Below, piece after piece: positions 17,554 through 25,416 of a stretch of 64,000 nucleotides of DNA (position 1 is its first letter; every line of letters starts with the position of its first letter). A model generated the notes under the pieces. It saw only the letters and a program-made list of their open reading frames with translations, ran no database searches and had not been told where the DNA came from. The stretch lies in assembly GCA_020851555.1 (NCBI GenBank), contig JADZCM010000014.1, positions 168,453 through 232,452 of the forward strand, read 5' to 3'. Source of the DNA: Bryobacterales bacterium (GTDB taxonomy: Bacteria; Acidobacteriota; Terriglobia; Bryobacterales; Bryobacteraceae). The position numbers and the translations under genes are program-made.

Positions 17554-18399
17554 CTACGGCTCGATGCGGAAGACGGCGCGGCCTTCACCCGTCTGGGATC
17601 CGATTTCGTCCTGAGCCGTGATTACCAGGGTGTACTCGCCGGGTGTCGTCTTCGGCTGGATCGCCAGGCTGATCGCGCCCGGGACGTATCTCTTGGGGTA
17701 GAACGTCGAATCCTGCTCCTGGGCGGCCTGCGGTTCGCTGAAGAGTTGCTTGCCGGAGGGGCTGATGATCGCAAGGCCGTAAGATACCTGGAGGCGATTG
17801 GACTCGCCCAGTTTGAAACCCGTGATGTCGAACCGCGCCCAGAGAGTCTCTCCGGCATGGTACACGGCGGAAACCAGCCGGGTCGTCTCATCTTCACCGC
17901 CGAAGAAGCGGATGTTGCGTACGGCCAGCGGTCCGCCTGTTTCCACCTGCCGGCTCACGAGGTTGAACGGCGTCTCCGACTTCGCTTCTGCGCCGGTGCG
18001 CCCGTCTTTCGCCGTGGCGAGGATGCGAATCCGGCCCGAGAGCGCGTGTGAAGGCGCCAGGAAGCTGTGGCGGACCTTGGGCAGCCACTCCTTGTCCTGC
18101 TCCGTAAGCTCCGTCTCGACTCGCCCGGTCTCCGCCGGAACCAGCGGAACGTCATCCGGGTCGAGGACCTCGATACGGTAGTTGAGCTGCACCTTGCCGT
18201 CCGCTCCGGCCGTGTAGCCTTTGATCTGGAAGCTGAAGAACACGGTCTCGCCGGGCCGGAACGGTTCGGACCCAGCCGGCGGGCCATCTTCGAACTGCTG
18301 AACGGAAGCATCCACGATGGAAAGCGATTTCACCGGAGCTTGAACGGGCGCCGCCAGCAGGCACGCCGGCGCGAGGAGCAAGAAAAGGCGCATCTCCAC
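17554..18399 (-). CDS. Secreted two-domain beta protein, unknown function
   Basis: This is 281 residues starting at GTG 18399 or ATG 18393, right at the stop of the upstream lipoprotein gene, so the two are coupled. A signal peptide (MRLFLLLAPACLLAAPVQA) is followed by two similar halves. Each has FRPGETVFFSFQIKGY-like or YHAGETLWARFDITGF-like strands followed by LNYRIEVLDPDDVPLVP or VSYGLAIISPSGKQLFS. This is an internal duplication of an Ig-like domain. The end reads PGEYTLVITAQDEIG. Such duplicated secreted domains occur in Acidobacteria without known function; a surface or periplasmic binding role is a guess. Confidence 0.7.
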   Translation of the reverse strand: MEMRLFLLLAPACLLAAPVQAPVKSLSIVDASVQQFEDGPPAGSEPFRPGETVFFSFQIKGYTAGADGKVQLNYRIEVLDPDDVPLVPAETGRVETELTEQDKEWLPKVRHSFLAPSHALSGRIRILATAKDGRTGAEAKSETPFNLVSRQVETGGPLAVRNIRFFGGEDETTRLVSAVYHAGETLWARFDITGFKLGESNRLQVSYGLAIISPSGKQLFSEPQAAQEQDSTFYPKRYVPGAISLAIQPKTTPGEYTLVITAQDEIGSQTGEGRAVFRIEP

Positions 18400-18972
18400 T
18401 CAGCGGTTCGCCCTGCTCTCCGGCAGATAGTCGGAACGCTGCTCCAATCTCAGCGGGATCTGGATCAAGGCCAGGCGGGCCTCGGACGGGTCGAGGGCGT
18501 CGTCGGAGACGCGCAGTTCGTAGTCCCCCCGGGGGGCGTCGAACAGGGCCCAGCCGAAGATCGTCTCGGTTGCCTTCAGGCGCCGGAGAACTCCCAGCCA
18601 GTCCTCCACGCTTTCGCCTTCGGTCAGTTCGGGGTACTCAGTGCCGCTGGAGGAGACTAGCGTCATGGCGGGGACGGAAGCCTCGGTCGGGCCGCCGTTC
18701 GTGATGCTGAGGCGCAGGAGGAGGAACCTGTTCCCCGGAACCCGCAGATGCGGGCCCTCGCCGAGTTGGGTCTTCCAGGCCGCCTCCAGTACGTTGTAGA
18801 CGAGGGATCCCGCCTCCGCACGTTCTCCCATCGCATAGACCTCCACGGGCGCCTTCTGTTTCACGCAGGCAGAAGCCGCCAGGAGCAGGAGAAAGGGCAA
18901 CGCCAGGATTCCTGGTCTGCGCAACGCCGCCAGTGATGGAAACAACACGAACCGCACCACCTCCGGATTCAT
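18400..18972 (-). CDS. Putative lipoprotein, DUF4352-like
   Basis: This is 190 residues from ATG 18972; the open frame extends into the upstream kinase gene but without sense there. The N-terminus has a hydrophobic run ending in the lipobox LAASAC. The mature part contains NRFLLLRLSITNGGPTEASV and FGWALFDAPRGDYELRVSDD. This resembles the DUF4352 immunoglobulin-like fold of extracytoplasmic lipoproteins. Its stop is adjacent to the start of the next gene. It follows the histidine kinase gene at 94 bases and may be part of the same transcript. Function unknown. Confidence 0.65.
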   Translation of the reverse strand: MNPEVVRFVLFPSLAALRRPGILALPFLLLLAASACVKQKAPVEVYAMGERAEAGSLVYNVLEAAWKTQLGEGPHLRVPGNRFLLLRLSITNGGPTEASVPAMTLVSSSGTEYPELTEGESVEDWLGVLRRLKATETIFGWALFDAPRGDYELRVSDDALDPSEARLALIQIPLRLEQRSDYLPESRANR

Positions 18973-19066
18973 GCTAGCAGATCGCCGCCGCCCGGGCCGC
19001 GATGCCCGCGCGTGGCGCGCACCCCTGCCCTGAGGCGGTTCCCGCCCGCGTCTCCGAAGGGCTTCT

Positions 19067-21070
19067 TCATGCCTGGCCGTTGCCCGCGATGCCCAGCGCG
19101 GCGGGCATACGGATGGTGAAGGTGGTTCCCTTGCCCACCACGCTCTCCACGTGAATCGTGCCCTTAAGAGAGGTGATGATGCCGTAACTAATCGAGAGGC
19201 CCAGCCCCGTCCCCTGCCCGCTCGGTTTGGTGCTGAAGAACGGATCGAAGATCCGGTCGACATGTTCCGGAGGAATGCCGTGGCCCGTGTCCGATACCAG
19301 GACCTCGACCGCGTCCTCGGCCGCGTTGCGGGTTACGATCCGGATCGTGCCCTGCTCGTCCATGGCCTGCGCCGCGTTCATGAGGATGTTCATGAAGACC
19401 TGCTGCAATTCGCTCCGGCCGGCCAGTACCGGTTTCAGGCCGGGATCGTATTCCTTCACGATCTCGACGTTGAAGAAAGCCGCCTGCTTGGCGATCAGCG
19501 ACAAGGTGTCGTCCAGCACTTTGTTCAGGTCCACGATCTCCGCGCTCATGTGGGACTGGCGCGAGAACTCCAGCAGGCCCTTCACGATACCCCGGCAGCG
19601 CTGGCTCTGGTGAACCACCTCTTCCAGGTTCTCGCGGTTGGGATCTTCCGGCGGCAGGTCCTCCAGCGTCAGGCTGGTCAGCGCCAGGATGCCGCCCAGC
19701 GGGTTGTTGATTTCGTGCGCCACGCCCGCCGCCAGCATGCCTAGGGAGGCCAGCCTTTCGGATTGGGAGACGCGCGCCTGCATGGCGACCAGTTCCTCGG
19801 TGCGCTCGCGCACCTTCTGCTCCAGCGTCCTGCCCCACTCCTCCAGGTCGTCCCGCATGGCGCGCAGGCTCTTGAGCATGGTGTTGAAGGATTGCGCCAG
19901 CAGCGCGATCTCGCCCTGATCTCCGGCCTCCACCTCCTGGTCCAGGTTGCCGGCCGCGATATTCCGCGTGGCCGCCACCATCTGTCCCACCGGGCGGGTG
20001 ATGTGGCTGATCTCATAGTAGGTCGTGGCGATGATCAGCACGAAGCCTATGGTGGCGATTGCGAAGAAGGAGAGGATCACACGGTCGCGGATGGCGGTGT
20101 AGGCCCGCTCCAGCACTCCCACGTAGAGCGCGCCGATCGTGCGCCCCTGGAGGTCGCGGATGGGATCGTACCGGCTGATGAACCAGTCCTGGACCACGAA
20201 AGCCCGCCCCCTCCAGACCTGGCCCCGATCCATGACGGCGGCGTCGACCTCGGCGGAGATCATCGTTCCCACGGCTCTCTCCCCCGAAGGATCAAGGACG
20301 TTGGTTGAAATGCGGACGTCGTGCTGGAAGATGGTCACCGTGCCGACCTGCCGCCCCTCGAACTGGCGGTCCTGGTAGAGGAGCTGCCAGGCCCTATCGA
20401 CAATGGTGAAGTTGCGGTTCAGCAGCACACCTCCGTAAAGAGCGCCGAGAAGTTCGCCGGCGGGCCCGCGGACCGGGGTTGCGGCCACCAGCGCCATGCC
20501 CGAGGTTTCCTCGGCCTTCGTGGCGTATCTCGACCGCGGCGTGGCGATGAGCCTCACCCGCGCCTGCCGGCGCAGGCGGGCGTCCTCCCGTCCCAACGCC
20601 TCCGCCGGAAGGATTTCTGTGGAGGCGACGGTCGCCCCCTTGAGCGCCTCCGCTACAAAAGCCATCGAGGAAGCGTCATCGCCCGTACTCTCCGGCTGCG
20701 AGGAGCGGAGAACCACCCGGCCCTGGCGATCGGTGAGCGTGAGGAAATCGAAATGCCGCTCCCGGCGGATTCCGTCAAGGTACCCGAGCAGCAGTTCCCT
20801 GCGGCCCCCGGCCAGGTATTGCGGGATGGTGGTGCCGGAGGCCGCAAGCTGGACCGTAAGTCTCAGCGTCTGTAGCTGCTCCTCATAGATGGTGCGCGCC
20901 GTGACCAGGTCGTTGTCGACGGACCGGCGCACCTGCGTCATGATGGTTGAGCTCACGATGTAGGAGCCAACCACCGAGGTCACCAGGCCCCCGATCCCCA
21001 GAACCACCAGGTAGTGAGCAATGAGCCTGGCTTTGAGGGTCGGGCGGCCGGACAGGAAGCTAAGGCGCAT
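19067..21070 (-). CDS. Membrane sensor histidine kinase (Cache-like/HAMP)
   Basis: This is 667 residues. TM1 lies near 18-40 (YLVVLGIGGLVTSVVGSYIV). A periplasmic double-Cache-like region spans 45-325 (FDFLTLTDRQGRVVLRSS; GGVLLNRN; GALYVGVLERAY). TM2 lies at 331-352 (ILSFFAIATIGFVLIIATTY), followed by HAMP (RPVGQMVAATRNIAAGNL). A coiled coil leads to the HisKA box LGMLAAGVAHEINNPLGG with phospho-acceptor H452. The catalytic domain has N box ILMNAAQAM, DTGHGIP, FSTKPSGQGTGLGL and GKGTTF. The type resembles NtrB-like kinases that pair with NtrC-like regulators, but no such regulator is here. It starts 11 bases inside the hydrogenase large-subunit gene, so it is the last gene of the hydrogenase operon and likely senses a related redox or metabolite cue. 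Confidence 0.92.
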   Translation of the reverse strand: MRLSFLSGRPTLKARLIAHYLVVLGIGGLVTSVVGSYIVSSTIMTQVRRSVDNDLVTARTIYEEQLQTLRLTVQLAASGTTIPQYLAGGRRELLLGYLDGIRRERHFDFLTLTDRQGRVVLRSSQPESTGDDASSMAFVAEALKGATVASTEILPAEALGREDARLRRQARVRLIATPRSRYATKAEETSGMALVAATPVRGPAGELLGALYGGVLLNRNFTIVDRAWQLLYQDRQFEGRQVGTVTIFQHDVRISTNVLDPSGERAVGTMISAEVDAAVMDRGQVWRGRAFVVQDWFISRYDPIRDLQGRTIGALYVGVLERAYTAIRDRVILSFFAIATIGFVLIIATTYYEISHITRPVGQMVAATRNIAAGNLDQEVEAGDQGEIALLAQSFNTMLKSLRAMRDDLEEWGRTLEQKVRERTEELVAMQARVSQSERLASLGMLAAGVAHEINNPLGGILALTSLTLEDLPPEDPNRENLEEVVHQSQRCRGIVKGLLEFSRQSHMSAEIVDLNKVLDDTLSLIAKQAAFFNVEIVKEYDPGLKPVLAGRSELQQVFMNILMNAAQAMDEQGTIRIVTRNAAEDAVEVLVSDTGHGIPPEHVDRIFDPFFSTKPSGQGTGLGLSISYGIITSLKGTIHVESVVGKGTTFTIRMPAALGIAGNGQA

Positions 21071-22367
21071 TCCGTCTGCGAACCAGGTGTACGGAGCAGG
21101 AGATGCACGGGTCGTAGGCCCGCACGATCATCTCCAGCTTCTTGGTAAGAGCCGCATCGTCGTCGCCCGCGTTCTGCTCGACCGCGCGGCGCAGGTGCTC
21201 CTCGACGCTGGCTGCGTTGAACGCCGTGGGTGTGATCACGTCGGCCGTCGCCAGGCGTCCCTGGCCGTCGAAGGAGTAGCTGTGCACCAGCATCCCCCTG
21301 GGGGCTTCGGTGACGCCGGTGCCGGAGCCGGCCTTCGGGCGAACCGGAACCGGAGCCTCCTCCCTCAGGCCGTCCGCCAGCAACTTCTCCACCGTCTCCA
21401 GCGAGCGGTGAATATCGTAGACCAATTCCAGCGCCTGGGCCTTGTTGTTGTCCATGGGGTTGCCGCTGGGCAGGTTCAGGCCGAACTTCTGTTTGACGTC
21501 CGCGACGCTGCCGTTCAGCAGGTCCGAATTCACCGTCAGGCGGGCCAGCGCGCCGACCATGAACGGCCGCCCCTTGTACTGGCTATGCTTGGCGTGGGAG
21601 TGAGGCACGGCCCGCTCATTGGCGAGCGAGCGGTACTCGGCCGCGGGCACGGCCTCGGTCTTGCCGTTCAGCCGGACATGGATCTGGTCTCCGCTGTAGT
21701 AGCCGTAGCCGAACTGCTTGGGGCGCAAGGCGGCGAACACCGTATCCTTGGAGCAGTAGTCGGCCGGCGGCAGCGAAGCGATCAGGTCGACAACGGACTT
21801 CGAGTCCTCCGCGGCCTGGTGCAGTTCGTCCCGCAGCGCCATCAACTGATCCGCCGTCGGGAGCTTGCCGAAACCGCCCACGAGGACGTTGACGGGATGA
21901 ACCGCGCGTCCGCCGATGACCTCCTGGATGGTATTGCCCAGCTTCTTCAGCCGGAGCCCCAGGCGGGCGGCGTCCGGATGGTCGGCGGCCAGCGCCACCA
22001 CGCTCGGGTAGTTGAGATAGTCCGGCACGGCCAGGCAGAAGACGTGCAGCGAGTGGCTCTCGATGTCCTCGCCGCGATACAGCAGGTCGCGCAGCAGCTC
22101 GGTCTGCGGCGTGGGCGTGACGCCAAAGGCGCTCTCGGTGGCCTTGATCGAGGAAATCGAGTGGGACACCGAACAGATCGCGCAGATCCTGGATACGATC
22201 TGCGGCACGTCCGTGTAGTGCCGGCCGCGCGCCAGGGCCTCCAACAAACGGGCTCCCTCGAAGATATCGAAGCGGACGGAGCTGACGGACCGGCCGTCCA
22301 TTTCGACGGTGACCCCGCCGTGCCCCTCGACTCTAGCCAGGTGATTTACCTTGATGGATCTGGTCAT
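21060..22367 (-). CDS. hydA: NiFe hydrogenase large (alpha) subunit, group 3b-like
   Basis: This 435-residue protein carries the NiFe site: motif L1 is RICAICSVSHS (C62, C65) and motif L2 is DPCISCSVH near the C-terminus (C421, C424). All four Ni/Fe cysteines are present. After the last His only LVRRRNAP remains; a short tail of this kind is removed by a maturation protease in the archaeal sulfhydrogenases. Start is ATG 22367, overlapping the small-subunit stop by four bases. With the beta, gamma and delta genes it forms a soluble, reversible NAD(P)-linked hydrogenase. No hyp or endopeptidase gene is in the window. Subgroup (3b rather than 3c/3d) is inferred from gene order and subunit types. 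Confidence 0.92.
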   Translation of the reverse strand: MTRSIKVNHLARVEGHGGVTVEMDGRSVSSVRFDIFEGARLLEALARGRHYTDVPQIVSRICAICSVSHSISSIKATESAFGVTPTPQTELLRDLLYRGEDIESHSLHVFCLAVPDYLNYPSVVALAADHPDAARLGLRLKKLGNTIQEVIGGRAVHPVNVLVGGFGKLPTADQLMALRDELHQAAEDSKSVVDLIASLPPADYCSKDTVFAALRPKQFGYGYYSGDQIHVRLNGKTEAVPAAEYRSLANERAVPHSHAKHSQYKGRPFMVGALARLTVNSDLLNGSVADVKQKFGLNLPSGNPMDNNKAQALELVYDIHRSLETVEKLLADGLREEAPVPVRPKAGSGTGVTEAPRGMLVHSYSFDGQGRLATADVITPTAFNAASVEEHLRRAVEQNAGDDDAALTKKLEMIVRAYDPCISCSVHLVRRRNAP

Positions 22368-23113
22368 ACATTCACTCCCCAGGCAGGCGCGAAAGTCCGC
22401 AGCTTGGCGGCGATCTCCTCGCGCGGTATTCCCTTCTCTCCGAACATATTCATGGCCGACTCCACGTTTGCGTCGTCCGCCGGCCCGCGGCACCCCACGC
22501 AAGGGACGTTCAGGCCCGGACACCGCGCCTGGCAACCCGCCACGGTCAGCGGCCCGCAGCAAATCTCTCCCCGCTCAATCAAGAGGCAGTTGTACTCCCG
22601 CATGCGGCACTCCGTGCAGACGGGGTACTTGGGATAGAGCGGCGGGTCGCCCTGCAACAGGCTCGCGACGGCCGAGATCAACTGATCCTTCTCGATGGGG
22701 CAGCCGGTGATGCTCAGGTCCACATTGACCACTTCGTGAAGCGCGCGGGCCGGCAGGCTGTCGTACTTCTTGCCCATCTCGCCGTAGACGTCCTCGAGCA
22801 GCCGGGTCCGGTCCTGGTTCCGGTCCAGGCTGGCGACCCCTCCCCAGACGGCGCAGGTGCCCAGGGCCACCAGAAGCCGCGACCTCTCCCGGATTCGCTT
22901 CAACATGTCCTCGTCACGCTGGCTCAGGACCGCGCCGTCCACCAGCGCGACATCGAGCTGGCAGGACGTGTCGTTACCCGAAGAGGCCATCAGAAAATCC
23001 TTGATGTCGACCAGTTCCGTGAGTTCGAGCAGCTCGTCCTCGCAGTTCAAAATCACGAGCTGGTCACCGGCGCAGCCGGTAAGTCCGAATACTCCCAATG
23101 TTGGTTTCGCCAT
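22364..23113 (-). CDS. hydD: NiFe hydrogenase small (delta) subunit
   Basis: This 249-residue Fe-S subunit transfers electrons between the NiFe site and the flavin subunit. The flavodoxin-like N-domain starts FGLTGCAGDQLVILNCEDEL, followed by ALGTCAVWGG and SITGCPIEK. The C-domain has the medial/distal cluster cysteines in YPVCTECRMREYNC, GEICCGPLTVAGCQARCPG and VPCVGCRGP. The usual CxxC of the proximal cluster reads C14-A-G-D17, so one Cys is replaced by Asp. Its ATG shares one base with the stop of the gamma-subunit gene, and its stop overlaps the alpha start. Length and cysteine pattern otherwise match the delta subunit of sulfhydrogenases. Confidence 0.9.
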   Translation of the reverse strand: MAKPTLGVFGLTGCAGDQLVILNCEDELLELTELVDIKDFLMASSGNDTSCQLDVALVDGAVLSQRDEDMLKRIRERSRLLVALGTCAVWGGVASLDRNQDRTRLLEDVYGEMGKKYDSLPARALHEVVNVDLSITGCPIEKDQLISAVASLLQGDPPLYPKYPVCTECRMREYNCLLIERGEICCGPLTVAGCQARCPGLNVPCVGCRGPADDANVESAMNMFGEKGIPREEIAAKLRTFAPAWGVNV

Positions 23114-23985
23114 CAGATCATCTCCGGAAGGTTAATCGCGTCCCAGTACGTGAAAATCGGCCCGTGCAGGCAGGTGAGCTTGTAGCCGACGCTGCAATGG
23201 TTGCACTTTCCGACGCCGCACTTCATGCGCCGTTCGAGCGACATCAGGATCCGGTCCTTCGAGAATCCCAGTTCCAGCAGACGCTGCAACACAAATTTGT
23301 AGACCACCGGAGGGCCGCACACGGCGGCGTAGGTGGTGGCCGGAGTGATGGTGGCGTAATCGAACAGCTTGGGCAACAGGGCGATATGATGCTTCCAGGT
23401 CCCGGTTGGGTCGCTGTCAACGGTCAGCAGGCACTGCATGTCGTCGCGGCCCACCAGCGAGGCCAGTTCCTCCCGGAACAGCATCTGGGCCGGCGACTTG
23501 ACGCCGTACATCAGGGTCACGTTACGAAAGTCGTCGCGGTTGTCGAGCGCGTACCACATCAGGCTGCGCAGGGGCGCCATGCCGAGTCCGCCGGCGACGA
23601 TGAGCAGGTCATTGCCGGTCATGGTTTCGACGGGGAAGCCGTTGCCATAAGGCCCGCGCAGTCCCACGACGCTGTTGTTGGGCAGGCGGTAAAGAGCGTT
23701 GGTAACGCGGCCCACGCGCCGCACGCAAAGCTCCAGGATTCCGGGGCGGGAAGGCGAGGACGAGATGGAAATCGGCGCTTCGCCGGCTCCCGGAACGCTC
23801 AACATCATGAATTGTCCGGGGCGGTACGAGAAGGCCGAGGCCAACTGGTCGTCCAGAAACCGCAGCGTGAAGACGTAGTTGTCCTCCACCATCCGGTAGA
23901 TGCGGACAATCCGCGCCATGTGCGGCTGATACGGATTGGCGGTCATGAAGACCGGGGCGGCTTGCGTTTCGCTAAGCTGTAGCAT
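23113..23985 (-). CDS. hydG: Hydrogenase gamma subunit, FAD/NAD(P)-binding
   Basis: This 290-residue member of the ferredoxin-NADP reductase/DHODH-K family has the FAD site FSYRPGQFMMLSVPG with SISSSPSRPG. The NAD(P) site is LLIVAGGLGMAPLRSLMW and the tail is CGPPVVYKFV. A [2Fe-2S] motif lies at the C-terminus, CGVGKCNHCSVGYKLTC. It passes electrons between NAD(P)H and the Fe-S chain of the hydrogenase. The gene overlaps the beta-subunit stop by 14 bases and the delta start by one. The gene name follows the archaeal sulfhydrogenase scheme and should not be confused with the [FeFe] maturase of the same letters. Confidence 0.9.
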   Translation of the reverse strand: MLQLSETQAAPVFMTANPYQPHMARIVRIYRMVEDNYVFTLRFLDDQLASAFSYRPGQFMMLSVPGAGEAPISISSSPSRPGILELCVRRVGRVTNALYRLPNNSVVGLRGPYGNGFPVETMTGNDLLIVAGGLGMAPLRSLMWYALDNRDDFRNVTLMYGVKSPAQMLFREELASLVGRDDMQCLLTVDSDPTGTWKHHIALLPKLFDYATITPATTYAAVCGPPVVYKFVLQRLLELGFSKDRILMSLERRMKCGVGKCNHCSVGYKLTCLHGPIFTYWDAINLPEMI

Positions 23986-25003
23986 TCTCGATCCCCCTTA
24001 GCTGGCTGATGACCTGACTAATGTCGATGTTCACCGGGCACGCCGAGATGCAGCGCCCGCATCCGACGCAACTCGGCCGGCCGTACTCGGCCACGAAACC
24101 GCGCTGCTTGTGGTAGTAGCGGAACTTCACGCGGGATGCCCGGCCCTCCCGGAAGTTCTCGCCTCCAGCCACCATGGCGTGCGTCGAAAAGAGGCAGGAA
24201 TCCCAGGTACGGCTGCGGCTTCCGCTGCGGGCGCCCAGATCCACGTCGTCCGCCACGTCGAAGCAGTAGCAGGTGGGGCAAACCATGCTGCACGCGCCGC
24301 AAGAGAGGCAGCGGTCGCCGACCTGCTTCCAGAGAGAGCTGTCGTACTCCAGTTCGAAGATCTCCGGCAGGTCCCGGATCTCGACGTGGAGCTTGAAGGC
24401 CTTGCGTTTGGCGCTGGAACGCTGCTTGTACTCCGCCAGGTCCTCCGGGGTGACCGGCTCGAAGAGCGAGCCGGTGGCCAGGACCATGTCGTCGCCGAGC
24501 GCGGTCCCCACCATCACCAGGTACCTGTCGCCGAGGTCCTGGAAGAAAAGATCGAAGCCCTTGTCGACGAAGTCGGCGCGCATCGAGTGGCAGAAGCAGT
24601 GTTCGTCAGGGATGCAATCGACGCCGATGATCGCCACGTTCTTCCGGCGCGCCTGATAATACGGGTCGTCGTACTTGCCGCTGAAGACCTGGTCCAGGAT
24701 GTTCAGCCCGTAGATGTCGCACGAGTGCAGGCCGAACAGGATGATGCGGCGGTCCGCCGCGAGATCGGCGGGAACGTACCCCAGTCCTTCCTTGTACTGG
24801 AAGAGCGTGTCCTTGGGCGGTACAAAATACTTCTTGGGCGGCAGAATCGTGCGCGGGTAGTCGAGACGGGCGTCGGACCAGCGGGAAAGCGCCCGGAACG
24901 CGTACTTGCCGTTCTGCTCGACCGGCGCGTGCACCTCTCCGAACTGCTGGAGCACGGAGGCGAACAAATCCAGCCTTTCTTTGGGGAGCCGAAGCACCTT
25001 CAT
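23972..25003 (-). CDS. hydB: Hydrogenase beta subunit, 4Fe-4S dicluster
   Basis: This 343-residue protein has two [4Fe-4S] ferredoxin motifs in its C-terminal half: CLSCGACSMVCPTCYCFD and CVGCGRCISACPVNIDISQV. The N-terminal half (LFGLHSCDIYGLNILDQVF, then VDCIPDEHCFCHS) is the typical 4Fe-4S dicluster hydrogenase-beta/anaerobic sulfite reductase A fold. It is the entry subunit next to the flavin protein. It is the first of the four hydrogenase genes (order beta, gamma, delta, alpha, as in Pyrococcus sulfhydrogenase). Its ATG overlaps the stop of the preceding receiver gene. Confidence 0.9.
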   Translation of the reverse strand: MKVLRLPKERLDLFASVLQQFGEVHAPVEQNGKYAFRALSRWSDARLDYPRTILPPKKYFVPPKDTLFQYKEGLGYVPADLAADRRIILFGLHSCDIYGLNILDQVFSGKYDDPYYQARRKNVAIIGVDCIPDEHCFCHSMRADFVDKGFDLFFQDLGDRYLVMVGTALGDDMVLATGSLFEPVTPEDLAEYKQRSSAKRKAFKLHVEIRDLPEIFELEYDSSLWKQVGDRCLSCGACSMVCPTCYCFDVADDVDLGARSGSRSRTWDSCLFSTHAMVAGGENFREGRASRVKFRYYHKQRGFVAEYGRPSCVGCGRCISACPVNIDISQVISQLRGIENATA

Positions 25004-25413
25004 GGAGCCACCTCCTTCCGGGCGGTTTCGGCCAGCCGCTGGCGGATCTTCTCCAGCAACTGGGTCAGGTCAACCGGCTTTGCGAAGAAGGCGTCGTGGG
25101 CCAGCCAACTCGCTTCCGGCGTAATGCGGAAGCCGGGTATCTGCGCGTAAAGCGAGGACACCACGAAGATGGGTACGTCTTTCAGCGCCGGGGTGCGGCG
25201 CATCTCCTGGATGGTGAAGAAGCCCTCCGTGCGCTCCCGCATCATGATGTCCATGAGGATCAGATCCGGGCGTTCGGCCTTGGCCACCTTGAGCCCCTCT
25301 GTTCCGTCAGCCGCCTGGAGGACATCGTATCCGCTGGCCTCCAAGAAGGACGCCACGGCCTGAGAGAAGTCCGGGTCGTCGTCAACGATGAGTATCTTGT
25401 GTCTTGAGTGCAT
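25000..25413 (-). CDS. Stand-alone response-regulator receiver
   Basis: This is 137 residues consisting of a receiver domain only: ILIVDDDPDF (acidic pair), LILMDIMM (phospho-acceptor D55), VVSS (Thr/Ser switch) and FFAKPVD (Lys). A 15-residue insertion (RERTEGFFTIQE) after the phospho-Asp is also found in the other receiver of this operon, so the two are paralogues. No output domain is present; it may relay phosphate or bind a partner. The stop overlaps the hydrogenase beta start by four bases, and the gap to the kinase stop is three bases, so it is co-translated. Confidence 0.9.
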   Translation of the reverse strand: MHSRHKILIVDDDPDFSQAVASFLEASGYDVLQAADGTEGLKVAKAERPDLILMDIMMRERTEGFFTIQEMRRTPALKDVPIFVVSSLYAQIPGFRITPEASWLAHDAFFAKPVDLTQLLEKIRQRLAETARKEVAP

Positions 25414-25416
25414 TAT

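Noticed and set aside
21021..22637. A 538-codon open frame on the plus strand opposite the hydrogenase large subunit
   Set aside because: Arg/His/Val-rich translation without domains; it is the usual antisense opening in GC-rich coding DNA, and the opposite strand holds clear NiFe motifs.
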